Shown: positions 6,345-14,741 of the stretch, piece after piece
How the letters are laid out: each line of letters starts with the position of its first letter
Position numbering within the stretch: the first letter of the stretch is position 1
Assembly: GCA_016931575.1 (NCBI GenBank)
Contig: JAFGEO010000045.1
Span: 103,449-167,448 of the forward strand
Reading direction: 5' to 3'
Length of the DNA stretch: 64,000 nt
DNA from: Bacteroidales bacterium
Lineage (GTDB): Bacteria > Bacteroidota > Bacteroidia > Bacteroidales > UBA10428
Position numbers and translations under genes: made by a program
Notes under the pieces: generated by a model
Databases searched by the model: none
Told to the model about the DNA's origin: nothing
What the model saw: the letters and a program-made list of their open reading frames with translations, nothing else

Positions 6345-8594
6345 TTATTTCGCATGTTCACTGCTGTAATTAGATATACTGCTCACCCGTCTTATATAGG
6401 CATTTTGATATCCCAGTCCTACCAAACGCTGTCTCTCTGTAGAAGCCTCTTCCACGGACTGATACTCCCCGCTGGAATAGCGGTACCATCCGTCACTGCC
6501 AGGACTCTCAATGAGGTTGGTAACCCCGCGAAGCTGACTTTCCGTAAGCTTTTTCCTTGAAGCAAAAAACTGCACCGTAAAGTTGCCCTTCTCTTTAACA
6601 GCATTCTCCAGGTAATTAGTTAAGCTGTGCGGACGGATATAGGCTGAAGTATAATCTGCTGAAATTAACTCCTGCTGAAGTTTTCTTCCATCTTCAAAAC
6701 TATCAAATGACCCGGTTACATACCGGTAGTATCCGTCATCACCCTGTTGTATTTCCACCCGGTATTTATCCAGCACGTAGTCCATACTAACCGGCTTAAG
6801 GGTTGCCATAAACTGTACCGTATAGTTCCCTGTTGCGCCTCCTGCATCGTAACTGGTATAAGTATCCCTTACAGGGCTTGTGTCAGTCGTTGCCGGCAAC
6901 GAATAAGCGGTCTCAGGCTCAGTAGATGTACTACGCTCAACAGGCGCCTGAAAGGCGTATTCCGATTCATCAACAACTGTTTCAGCATAAGCGTAGGCAG
7001 CTTCTTCTTCCGGCTGCACCCAGACAATATCCTCAACCACTGGTGCTTCCTTGTTGAGGGTAACATTATAACTCAGTGAACCCTGGGGGTTATCCTGCTT
7101 CAGATCAAGTAATTGCATGGAGGTCTTATACTGCGGACTGGAATAGTTGACCCTATAGGAACCTGCGGGAACCATAAGGCTGTACCAACCGCCGGATTCT
7201 GGCCTTGCATCCGCTACCAGACTATAATCCGAGCTATTGTAAACCTCAATTTTCGCATTAGAGGGTATTTCACCTCCTTCCAGGCTGAGGGTGCCATAAA
7301 TATTGAATTCCCTGGGATGGTTGTCGGAAAAAATCTCCAGCTTCTGTATGCTGTAGGGACTGTCTTCTGAGTATCCCTTTACAGCTTTATAGGCATAAAT
7401 CTGATCTCCCAGGGGAGCCAGGCTCAGATCATCATCAGCAGTATTCAGGGGATATCCGACATTCCGTGGGGTACTCCATACACCTGAAGGTGTTAGTTCT
7501 GTTTCGAATACGTCGTAGCCGCCCATGTTTTCATGGCCCTGCGAAAGAAAATACAGGACATTCCCGGTAACAACCAGGGGCCTCTCCTCATCACCCGTAT
7601 TGATGACACTGCCAAGGTTTTCCGGTTCATCCCAGGACCCATCACCAATTTTTTGTGCCCTGTAAATGTCCAGCTTTCCGTGGCCCCCTTTTCTGTCGCT
7701 TGAAAAATAGAGGTATTCCCCGTCAGCCGATTCAACCGCTGAGGCATTCAGGTCTTTTCCGTTAATCGGCTTACCGGGTTCTTCCATTCGTTGCCATTTC
7801 CCTTTCCTGAATTCCGAAACCATCACTTCGACTGTCACTCCAACCTTTTGAGTGAGATACAGACGGGATTTATCGGCTGAAACGGATGTCGGGAAGCATT
7901 CCCCGCGCACTCCCAGATTGCTGGTGATTTTCTGTGGTGAGCTCCATGATCCGTTCTCCTTCTGGGAAACGAAGATTTCATCCTTCCCATACTTCCCGCT
8001 CTGGGAATAAAAAAGGAGGGTTTCGTCCCGGCTAACGACCAGGTGCAGCATGGGTGCGTCAGATTTCAAAGCACCCCCCTGATCGGTCCCTGTGAAAAAT
8101 ACCGGCTTAGACTGCAGCTTCTGAGATGCATAGCAGGAGGCCAGCAGTTTGTCGGCCAGCTCAATCTCACTGCGCTCCTTCTTGGGGAGAGCTTTCTTAT
8201 ACCGGGTAAGCATTTCGATCGCTTCAGGCAGATCACCGGTCACCTGGAGAGCAATTCCATAATGCTTCAATGACTCCAGCGGTGCATTTTCCTCCCTGGG
8301 GCTACCGTATTTATATTTTTCAGAAGCTTTCGGGGCAGCTTTCGCAAGGAAAGGCAAAGCTTCCTGTTTTCTACCGGGAAGGTTAATCAGACACAATCCG
8401 TTCAGAAAGTTCAGGTTGGCATTTTCGGGATCAGAATGTAAGAGACGCTCATAAATCCTTTGGGCAGCATCGTAATTCCCTGAAAGCAGCTCAAAATCTG
8501 CTTTCATAAAATCATTCTTATTGAAATTCTGCCCAAGAACCAGCAAGGGCAAGCACATGACTGAGACCAGTACAACTGCTTTTAAAGTCCTCAT
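6345..8594 (-). CDS. Exported TPR / PD40 propeller / double SPOR protein (PorE-like)
   Basis: 749 residues. A signal peptide (residues 1-21, ending VLGQ) is followed by TPR-type helices (about 25-95: DFELLSGNYDAAQRIYERLL). A WD40-like PD40 propeller follows (about 165-410), with repeated phrases such as YLYFSSDRKGGHGKLDIYRA and VLYFLSQGHENMGGYDVFET. Next come a carboxypeptidase-regulatory-like beta domain (about 435-515), a low-complexity linker (520-590) and two SPOR domains (about 592-665 and 670-740: NYTVQFMATLKPVS and NFTVQFFASRKKLT). The order mirrors PorE-type T9SS proteins, but the C-terminal OmpA peptidoglycan-binding domain is replaced by SPOR domains, which bind denuded glycan strands. 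A peptidoglycan-linked outer-membrane or periplasmic scaffold is likely. Confidence 0.85.
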   Translation of the reverse strand: MRTLKAVVLVSVMCLPLLVLGQNFNKNDFMKADFELLSGNYDAAQRIYERLLHSDPENANLNFLNGLCLINLPGRKQEALPFLAKAAPKASEKYKYGSPREENAPLESLKHYGIALQVTGDLPEAIEMLTRYKKALPKKERSEIELADKLLASCYASQKLQSKPVFFTGTDQGGALKSDAPMLHLVVSRDETLLFYSQSGKYGKDEIFVSQKENGSWSSPQKITSNLGVRGECFPTSVSADKSRLYLTQKVGVTVEVMVSEFRKGKWQRMEEPGKPINGKDLNASAVESADGEYLYFSSDRKGGHGKLDIYRAQKIGDGSWDEPENLGSVINTGDEERPLVVTGNVLYFLSQGHENMGGYDVFETELTPSGVWSTPRNVGYPLNTADDDLSLAPLGDQIYAYKAVKGYSEDSPYSIQKLEIFSDNHPREFNIYGTLSLEGGEIPSNAKIEVYNSSDYSLVADARPESGGWYSLMVPAGSYRVNYSSPQYKTSMQLLDLKQDNPQGSLSYNVTLNKEAPVVEDIVWVQPEEEAAYAYAETVVDESEYAFQAPVERSTSTEPETAYSLPATTDTSPVRDTYTSYDAGGATGNYTVQFMATLKPVSMDYVLDKYRVEIQQGDDGYYRYVTGSFDSFEDGRKLQQELISADYTSAYIRPHSLTNYLENAVKEKGNFTVQFFASRKKLTESQLRGVTNLIESPGSDGWYRYSSGEYQSVEEASTERQRLVGLGYQNAYIRRVSSISNYSSEHAK

Positions 8595-8834
8595 TCTGCA
8601 TGAATGTTTATACCTCCCGGGGAGGAAACCAGATGTTAAATTATTAAAAATTCACGGAGCTTATATAGCAACATATTAACAACCACTACTTTCTCTTGTT
8701 CGCCGGCAGGGTACAATGCACAAAACAATGGACTACACTAATGCACCTGCTTATAACGAAGACCGACATGCTCCCTCCCCGACCCGGAGTCAGGTCATTG
8801 TCCACTGGAAATGCCAAATCGAATAAAAGTATGT

Positions 8835-9938
8835 TTACCGGTCAGCAGCAGGGCGCTGTTTTACCGGATTAAAAAAGCGGATATCCCTTGCCTTACTAAG
8901 CGAAAGAGACTTAAGCATCCAGTTCGGAAGTGCTTTTTCGGGCTTTCGTTTCATCAGATTCAGGTAAATGCCCAGCTTTTTAAGGATTGGCACGCGATGT
9001 GTTTCAACAAATTCAATCAGTGTTCCATCGGGATCTTCAGTATAGGAAAAGGCACCGGCTGCTTCTCCCATATCGAAGGAGTCGCCGGTATCAACCGTAA
9101 ACGGGTATCCCTTGACCTTGCACTCTTCACGGAGCAGGTCCATCCCGCGGATATCGAAGCAAAGGTGGATAAAACCAAGGTCTCCCCAGAAGCGGTCTGC
9201 AAAGATCTTTTTAGGTTCACGGTCGAGGGCCTGTATTAATTCGATCTGGCTGGAGCCAAAAAGGACGCTAAATGCCCCTAGACGCGGCTTACTATGCCGG
9301 AGCAGTACCCTTCTGAACTGGCCCTTTCCACCGGGGATGTCTTTAAGGTCCTCAAAACTGCCTGTTTCCTCATAAATGACCTCATCATAGCCAAGTATTT
9401 CCTTATAGAAGTTTTTTGATTTCTCCATGTCAGTCACGCCGATTACCGCACCGTAAGAACCCCCGGTAAGCTTCTTTTCATTTTTGAACCAGGTCCCGCT
9501 GGGTACGATCTGAAACAGGTTTTTATAGGCGTCCCTGACAAAAAAATGGAACCTCCCATGCGATTCATGCAGGTCGCCCACGATCTCAAGACCTTCAGCT
9601 TTATACCATTCGTAGGTAGCTTTCACATCTTTACTCTTGATCTTTGCTGCAAAGATCCCCAGGTCACCGACACCGATCTCGGTCTTTGGGGCTTGTGGCA
9701 CACGATCGGTATATTGCCAGATTTCAAATCCCCCACCCCCCTGCAGGTTAATAGCGAGGGCAGCATGACGGTTTCGCGGTTCCCCGCCGGTATAAGGAAG
9801 CATAAACTCAGCAGCTGCAGCTTCCTCAAAGACCCTGATGTCAATACCAAAATATTGTTTATACCAACCCCAGGCTTCATGGATACGCTCAACTCCGATA
9901 CCTATCTGCTGAATTCCACTGATTATTTTTTCCATCAT
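8835..9938 (-). CDS. Two-domain VOC/glyoxalase-fold protein (HPPD-like)
   Basis: 367 residues with two vicinal-oxygen-chelate domains: the first starts IQQIGIGVERIHEAWGWYKQ (residues about 7-150), the second starts GAVIGVTDMEKSKNFYKEIL (about 162-330). The spacing of GFEIWQ, LGFIHLCFDIRGMD and the terminal EDPDGTLIEFVE is as in glyoxalase/dioxygenase proteins, where His and Glu residues bind a divalent metal. It probably acts as a metal-dependent dioxygenase, isomerase or lyase on a small organic acid; the substrate cannot be told from sequence. The C-terminal tail (about 330-367) is basic. It is followed 35 bases further along the minus-strand direction by no gene but a 240-base spacer. Confidence 0.8.
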   Translation of the reverse strand: MMEKIISGIQQIGIGVERIHEAWGWYKQYFGIDIRVFEEAAAAEFMLPYTGGEPRNRHAALAINLQGGGGFEIWQYTDRVPQAPKTEIGVGDLGIFAAKIKSKDVKATYEWYKAEGLEIVGDLHESHGRFHFFVRDAYKNLFQIVPSGTWFKNEKKLTGGSYGAVIGVTDMEKSKNFYKEILGYDEVIYEETGSFEDLKDIPGGKGQFRRVLLRHSKPRLGAFSVLFGSSQIELIQALDREPKKIFADRFWGDLGFIHLCFDIRGMDLLREECKVKGYPFTVDTGDSFDMGEAAGAFSYTEDPDGTLIEFVETHRVPILKKLGIYLNLMKRKPEKALPNWMLKSLSLSKARDIRFFNPVKQRPAADR

Positions 9939-9973
9939 AATCTAAACCTTAATATTTTACCTTAAATACTATG

Positions 9974-10768
9974 TTAAGTTGGGTTGATCTTTCTTGCAAG
10001 GATGTGAAATACAGGGGTAAGAAACTTTCTGATATAAATCATGATCAGCTCAAATCCTCCGACAAAAACCTCCTTCTTTTTTCGTTGAATTGCCCGGATA
10101 ATGATCCGAGCACTCTTTTCCGCGGAGATCCCGTTTGCCTGTCCGGGATCCATAACGCCATGTTGTTTCCCATCCTTATCCAAGGCATGTACCGAAATGT
10201 TGGTATACACCCTTCCCGGTGAAATTATGGTCACCCCCACCTTATGAGAATAAAGCTCCGCGCGAAGTGCTTCAAAGTAGCCCTGAATAGCGTGTTTTGA
10301 TGCGCAATAGGCTGTCCTCAGCGGAAATCCAAACTTCCCGGTCATGCTGCTGGTAACGGCAATATGGCCGCCCCCGTTTGCAATCAGGGCCGGCAGCAGT
10401 GCCTTGGTCAGCTCGACAGCACCAAAGAAATTCACTTCCATGATCCTGCGATCAAGCTCGATTGGCGTTTCAAGTGCCAGTGAACGCTGGCTGATCCCGC
10501 CGTTGCTGATCAGAATATCAATTTTGGGATGATGTGCAAGTACTTTTGCTGTTGCAGCTGCGATCTCTTCCGGCACAGCAAGATCAAAGGGAGCCAGTAC
10601 TACTTCCCCTCCAGTTCCGGCACAGAGCTTTTCTGTTTCCCTGAGCCCGGGAAGGTCACGATCCGACAGGATCAGTGTTGCCTGTTTCCCGGCATAAGCC
10701 AGTGCCAGGGCCTTTCCTATCCCGGAAGCCGCCCCGGTAATCCAAATCTTTTTACCCAGATATTTCAT
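9974..10768 (-). CDS. Short-chain dehydrogenase/reductase
   Basis: 264-residue classical SDR. The Rossmann nucleotide motif TGAASGIG is at residues 12-19. SNGG replaces the usual NNAG, the catalytic Ser lies in VTSSMTG, and the catalytic Tyr/Lys pair is in YCASK. The tail is hydrophobic and basic (IYIRKFLTPVFHILARKI), as in membrane-associated DHRS7-like SDRs. It lies upstream of the VOC gene and downstream of the PlsC-like gene, all on the minus strand, with a 65-base spacer on the PlsC side. A lipid or sterol-like ketone or alcohol substrate is possible, but there is no direct evidence. Confidence 0.88.
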   Translation of the reverse strand: MKYLGKKIWITGAASGIGKALALAYAGKQATLILSDRDLPGLRETEKLCAGTGGEVVLAPFDLAVPEEIAAATAKVLAHHPKIDILISNGGISQRSLALETPIELDRRIMEVNFFGAVELTKALLPALIANGGGHIAVTSSMTGKFGFPLRTAYCASKHAIQGYFEALRAELYSHKVGVTIISPGRVYTNISVHALDKDGKQHGVMDPGQANGISAEKSARIIIRAIQRKKKEVFVGGFELIMIYIRKFLTPVFHILARKINPT

Positions 10769-10833
10769 GCAGGTGTGTTCAAAGAAAGCGTGAAAATACT
10801 AATCTTTTTTATATTGAGCGATCCCGGAAGCTG

Positions 10834-12198
10834 TCAATATTTTTCAACGATGTCCATACTCTGGCTGACCAGGGAATCATATTCCGCCTTAAGCTGCAGT
10901 ACTTCCTGCTTTTTCGTGCGCATCCAGAAAGCATACCTGATCCTTGCCCAGGCTTTAACAATAAAGTTCCGGTAACCGATGGCAAATATCCCTGTTGATC
11001 CCAGAGTCAGGATGTAAACAGCAATCATCCACCACCTGTCCAGAAAGATGAAAGCCAGAACGATCAGGAGAATATGATAAACGCTTAGGGCCACCAGACC
11101 TGCTCCCCACACTGCGGTTGAATAGAATTGTTCATCCTTGATCTTCTGCTTGATGAAAGGCGGGAAAAAAAGGTGCACCCAGTTATTGAAAAGTCCGAGA
11201 AGGACTAATGGCCATACGATCGGGGAAACAATCAAAAGGAAAACATTCCATGCAATGTTGTAACTTTTCCTTGAGGGTACCCAGTCCCTGAAATTCAGTT
11301 TTCTGCGAAGCGCTTTGTATTTCAGGAACGTGCTATTCAGTTGCCCGATTTTATCCGGTTCTTTCTCCAGGCATGCATCCAGCTTGGCGATTAAAATTTT
11401 ATCGGCTTTAAATTTCTCAAGCAGGTCCGAAGGGTTCCTGCCCAGCAATTTGCAGTGCTTTGGCCCGACGATCGTCCGGAGGTTCATATAGAGGGGATAG
11501 TAATCCTCGGTTTTAATATCGATCATAACCTTGCGCATCTCCTCTGAAAGGCGTTCCCTGAGCTGGTTAATGGCTATTGAAGGATTTTCCTGGTAAGCCT
11601 GCCAGTATTCATTTACTTCGATGGGTTCACCAAAAATAACCAGCTGTTTTTGACGGAATTTCCAGTAATGGCTGTAGTCAACACCGGTAGGAATGATGAT
11701 TACCCCTGGCTCATGTCCATATTTTTCCTGTGCCTGAAACGCAATCCTGAAAATTCCTTTAACCAGGGGCCTGAGACGGCGTCGGTCGCCATGGTTCCCC
11801 TCCGGGAATAACAGAAGGGGATTTCTCTTATTCAGAAGAATCCGCACCGTAATATCAAATATTTCCTCATTTTTCTGCAGGTTAGCAACTCCGTCCCGGA
11901 TACGGAAGATAGGCAGTATCTTCATAAAGGTCAGAATTTTAACCAGGGTATTATTTGCAAATACATCGGCACGGGCAAGGAAGACAGTTTGCTGGGGAAT
12001 GCCAAATACAAAGGCCAGGGGATCCATCAGGGCATTCTGATGGTTAGGGGCAAGAATTACCGAGCGTTTGCGGGGAATTATTTTTGCATTTACAACCTCT
12101 ATTTCCCGGTAGAAAAGATCATGTAAACGCTTCATGAAAGAATACTTTATGAAGGCATAGCCGAAGGACCACTTATCAATATTTTCCCTGTTTGCCAT
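10834..12198 (-). CDS. PlsC-like glycerophosphate/lysophospholipid acyltransferase
   Basis: 454 residues. The start MANRENIDKW is chosen because upstream codons overlap the preceding gene and read as non-coding. The acyltransferase block is at residues about 40-250: HQNALMD (the HX4D catalytic motif), then LLLFPEGNHGDRRRL (the FPEG motif) and VIIIPTGVDYSHYWKF. The C-terminal part has a charged helical region and two or three transmembrane segments (IAWNVFLLIVSPIVWPLVLL and VALSVYHILLIVLAFIFLDR). Such proteins acylate glycerol-phosphate or lysophospholipids at the inner membrane. It follows the BASS transporter gene by 29 bases, so an operon is likely. Confidence 0.88.
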   Translation of the reverse strand: MANRENIDKWSFGYAFIKYSFMKRLHDLFYREIEVVNAKIIPRKRSVILAPNHQNALMDPLAFVFGIPQQTVFLARADVFANNTLVKILTFMKILPIFRIRDGVANLQKNEEIFDITVRILLNKRNPLLLFPEGNHGDRRRLRPLVKGIFRIAFQAQEKYGHEPGVIIIPTGVDYSHYWKFRQKQLVIFGEPIEVNEYWQAYQENPSIAINQLRERLSEEMRKVMIDIKTEDYYPLYMNLRTIVGPKHCKLLGRNPSDLLEKFKADKILIAKLDACLEKEPDKIGQLNSTFLKYKALRRKLNFRDWVPSRKSYNIAWNVFLLIVSPIVWPLVLLGLFNNWVHLFFPPFIKQKIKDEQFYSTAVWGAGLVALSVYHILLIVLAFIFLDRWWMIAVYILTLGSTGIFAIGYRNFIVKAWARIRYAFWMRTKKQEVLQLKAEYDSLVSQSMDIVEKY

Positions 12199-12227
12199 AA
12201 AAGTGTTGAGTAACTGATTCAAAATTA

Positions 12228-13310
12228 TTAAGCGGCAGAAATTCCCCCTTTGGGAGCTCTCCTGGACCAAACAAACGCTATGCCCAATCCGGAAAGGATA
12301 TGCCAGATACCCCACCAGGCAGCGATGAAGGCCATGCCTCCGTTATTCATTTCAGGCGGAAAGATTTTAGGATTGAAAAGAAGCACAAGTGCCAGAACGG
12401 AATTCTGTATCCCTGTTTCGATGGTTATTGTCCGACGAACGGCATCGTTACACTTCGTAAGACGGGCAAAAATGTAACCGGAGCCCAGGGCTATGGCATT
12501 GTGAATTAGCACAAGAATGAAAATGTATTTGATGTATTCTTTGAAGTACTCAAAATTATTGGAGAACGCAATGATCACCATAGCCGAAAAGGCCACGATA
12601 GAAAATATCTTGATCGGTTTCGTGATCTTCTTTGTCAGTTTCGGAAAGAAAGAGTTAAAGAGCATCCCGGAAAGCAGGGGGATACCCAGTAGAATTATCA
12701 CGGTTTTAAAGACCTCCATAACCGGAATATCGAGATCCTTAAGGTAACTTGAAGCATCAACGCTGATGTTGGTGTATAAGCCTCCCCATAATTTAAAGTT
12801 CAGGGGGGTCAGTGCAATGGCTGCTGTGGTGGCGATTGCCGTTAAAGTGACAGAAAGTGCAGCATGACCCTTCGCAAGGGCAGAAATAAAGTTTGAAATA
12901 TTCCCTCCCGGGCAGCTGGCAACCAGGATCATTCCCATGGCAATGGTTGGTGTAATGAAATCTCCCAATGCAATGGCCAGGAGAAAGGTCGCAAGAGGCA
13001 GGACAACAAACTGAGAAACAACTCCAATAACTGCTACGCGCTTGTTATTCCAGATATTTTTGAAATGGTCGACTTTGATCTCCAGGGCAACGCCGAACAT
13101 GATGATCGCAATGGTAAGGTTCAGGACAAAGAGGTCCCCTCCAGAAAAATTCAGGGTAACCTGGTCCAATTCCTTTAATCCTGAGAGAAAACCGGAATCA
13201 CCCGCGCCGGATGCGATGGCTCTGATCTTTGAAATCGTAGTGTCAATCGCCTGGCTATCAGTTGCCATTGCCGAGAGAGTGTCTGTACTGTTTAATGTTT
13301 GGCTCAACAT
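12228..13310 (-). CDS. Bile acid:sodium symporter family (BASS) transporter
   Basis: 360 residues, about nine transmembrane helices. The family signature is visible: IIMFGVALEIKVDHFKNI, GMILVASCPGGNISNF (the conserved cleft helix with PGG-x-x-SN) and the second discontinuous helix with ETGIQNSVLALVLL. BASS proteins carry organic acids such as bile acids, pantoate or pyruvate with sodium in the inner membrane; the substrate is not evident here. The N-terminus is a 50-residue hydrophilic stretch before the first helix, unusual in length. A promoter-like TTTG-N18-TATCTTTA lies upstream on the minus strand. Confidence 0.9.
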   Translation of the reverse strand: MLSQTLNSTDTLSAMATDSQAIDTTISKIRAIASGAGDSGFLSGLKELDQVTLNFSGGDLFVLNLTIAIIMFGVALEIKVDHFKNIWNNKRVAVIGVVSQFVVLPLATFLLAIALGDFITPTIAMGMILVASCPGGNISNFISALAKGHAALSVTLTAIATTAAIALTPLNFKLWGGLYTNISVDASSYLKDLDIPVMEVFKTVIILLGIPLLSGMLFNSFFPKLTKKITKPIKIFSIVAFSAMVIIAFSNNFEYFKEYIKYIFILVLIHNAIALGSGYIFARLTKCNDAVRRTITIETGIQNSVLALVLLFNPKIFPPEMNNGGMAFIAAWWGIWHILSGLGIAFVWSRRAPKGGISAA

Positions 13311-13341
13311 ATATCCAACTTTACCCTGAGTAATGTGGGGC

Positions 13342-13371
13342 TAAAGATACGGAAATTAATATTTTTGCAAA
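13342..13371 (-). promoter_or_regulatory. Promoter candidate for the BASS/PlsC operon
   Basis: Minus-strand TTTG (13371-13368), an 18-base spacer, then TATCTTTA (13349-13342), seven of eight matches to TAnnTTTG, 31 bases before the start codon. Confidence 0.45.
13360..13367 (+). promoter_or_regulatory. -7 element for the flavin reductase gene
   Basis: TATTTTTG is a perfect match to the Bacteroidota -7 consensus, 32 bases before the ATG. No clear -33 TTTG was seen, and it overlaps the divergent BASS promoter. Confidence 0.35.
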
Positions 13372-13399
13372 TTATCAGACGTAAAACCACTATTTCAAG

Positions 13400-13924
13400 A
13401 TGGAAGCTATTGATATTACGCACAAAAAAATTGCTGCGGCAGAACTGACTGACAACATCATCCGAATGATTGGCGATGAGTGGATGCTGATCACCGCAGG
13501 CAGCCCTTCAAATTTCAACACCATGACAGCCAGCTGGGGAACCATGGGGGTTCTGTGGAATAAACCTGTGGCAATTTGTTTTGTTCGCCCCACCCGGCAT
13601 ACCTTTAAATTTACCGAAGAATCTGACTTCTTTACCCTCAGTTTTTTTGCTGAAGAACACAAAAGTATCCTGCGTTTTTGCGGGGCAAAATCGGGTCGGG
13701 ATGCAAATAAAATTGAAGCTACGGGCCTAAAACCACTCCGAACCGAGAACAAATCGGTCGGATTTGAGCAATCACGACTATGCATTGAGTGCAGGAAAGT
13801 ATACTTTGATGATCTAAAGCCTGAAAATTTTCTTAAACCCTCAACGGATAAGGATTTTTATCCTAAAAAAGACTACCATCGAATGTATATCGGAGAAATT
13901 ACCAGGGTTTACCTTAAGAGCTGA
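13400..13924 (+). CDS. Flavin reductase-like FMN-binding split-barrel protein
   Basis: 174 residues of the DIM6/NTAB flavin reductase family. The FMN-site phrases are WMLITAGSPSNFNTMTASWG and ICFVRPTRHTFKFTEES, followed by DFFTLSFFAEEHKSILRFCG. Members reduce FMN or bind it as cofactor in the cytoplasm. The annotated ATG gives a normal length. It precedes a nitroreductase gene by about 60 bases on the same strand, so a small redox operon is likely. Confidence 0.88.
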   Translation: MEAIDITHKKIAAAELTDNIIRMIGDEWMLITAGSPSNFNTMTASWGTMGVLWNKPVAICFVRPTRHTFKFTEESDFFTLSFFAEEHKSILRFCGAKSGRDANKIEATGLKPLRTENKSVGFEQSRLCIECRKVYFDDLKPENFLKPSTDKDFYPKKDYHRMYIGEITRVYLKS

Positions 13925-13983
13925 TCCCCCGGGACCTGCCAAATACCCGGTGCCGGGTTATGACATCGCTAAAACACTCATCC

Positions 13984-14517
13984 ATGGACTTTTCAGAATT
14001 AATACTTGTCAGGCAGAGCGATCGGAAATACAGTGATCTGCCCGTTGAAAAAGAAAAAATCATTCGTTGTATCGAAGCTGCCCGTTTAGCCCCTTCTGCC
14101 TGCAATTCGCAACCCTGGAAGTTTGTGGTGGCGGACGAGCCATCGCTTAAAACCCGGATTGCCGAGGCTGCCGCCAGCGTGATCATGAATAAATTCACTC
14201 ACCAGGCACCGGTTATGGTGGCGGTGGTGCTGGAAAAAATGAATCTTACCTCTTCAATGGGCAGTGTCATTAAAGATAAGGAGTATGCCCTGATGGATGT
14301 CGGAATTGCTGTGAATCAGTTTTGTCTGCAGGCTGCTGAGCTGGGTCTCGGCACCTGTATCCTTGGTTGGTTCAACGAGAAGAAGATTAAAGAACTGCTG
14401 CAGGTTCCCAAAAAAAAGCGTGTCCCCCTGCTGATATCACTTGGTTACCCTGATTCCCGAACCCGGATTAAAATCCGGAAGCCCACGGAAGAAATGAGTA
14501 GCTGGAATAACTATTAA
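13984..14517 (+). CDS. Nitroreductase-family oxidoreductase
   Basis: 177 residues starting MDFSELILVRQSDRKY; an ATG eight codons upstream (13960) is a second option. FMN-binding pattern: RQSDRKY near the N-terminus, ARLAPSACNSQPWKFVV and ELGLGTCILGWFNEKKIKELL near the C-terminus, all typical of the NfsA/NfsB/BluB-like superfamily that uses FMN to reduce nitro or quinone compounds. It pairs with the upstream flavin reductase. The physiological substrate is not evident. Confidence 0.9.
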   Translation: MDFSELILVRQSDRKYSDLPVEKEKIIRCIEAARLAPSACNSQPWKFVVADEPSLKTRIAEAAASVIMNKFTHQAPVMVAVVLEKMNLTSSMGSVIKDKEYALMDVGIAVNQFCLQAAELGLGTCILGWFNEKKIKELLQVPKKKRVPLLISLGYPDSRTRIKIRKPTEEMSSWNNY

Positions 14518-14691
14518 TCCCGTCTTTCACCGGTTGAATCCAAACCCTGGATCTGCAGGATGGCTTTACCCGTTCGTTAGGTTCAATGCACCCTATTTCC
14601 TACTTTGAGGAATACCATGCGCCTTGCGCTGATCCTCGGCCTCTAGAGCCTGGATAAATTAGAGCTTTTCAATCCGGAATGTTCGCTAAAA

Positions 14692-14722
14692 AAAAAGGTT
14701 GCCATCAGATGGCAACCCTTTT
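14692..14722. terminator. Bidirectional intrinsic terminator
   Basis: GGTTGCCAT (14697-14705) pairs with ATGGCAACC (14709-14717) around a 3-base loop, flanked by an A-run on one side and CTTTTT on the other. It sits between the convergent nitroreductase and DUF362-fusion genes. Confidence 0.85.
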
Positions 14723-14741
14723 TATTTCTGTACCGGTTGTT

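Noticed and set aside
10529..10975. 148-codon plus-strand frame antisense to the SDR and PlsC-like genes
   Set aside because: It is antisense to two well-supported genes and has no features of its own.
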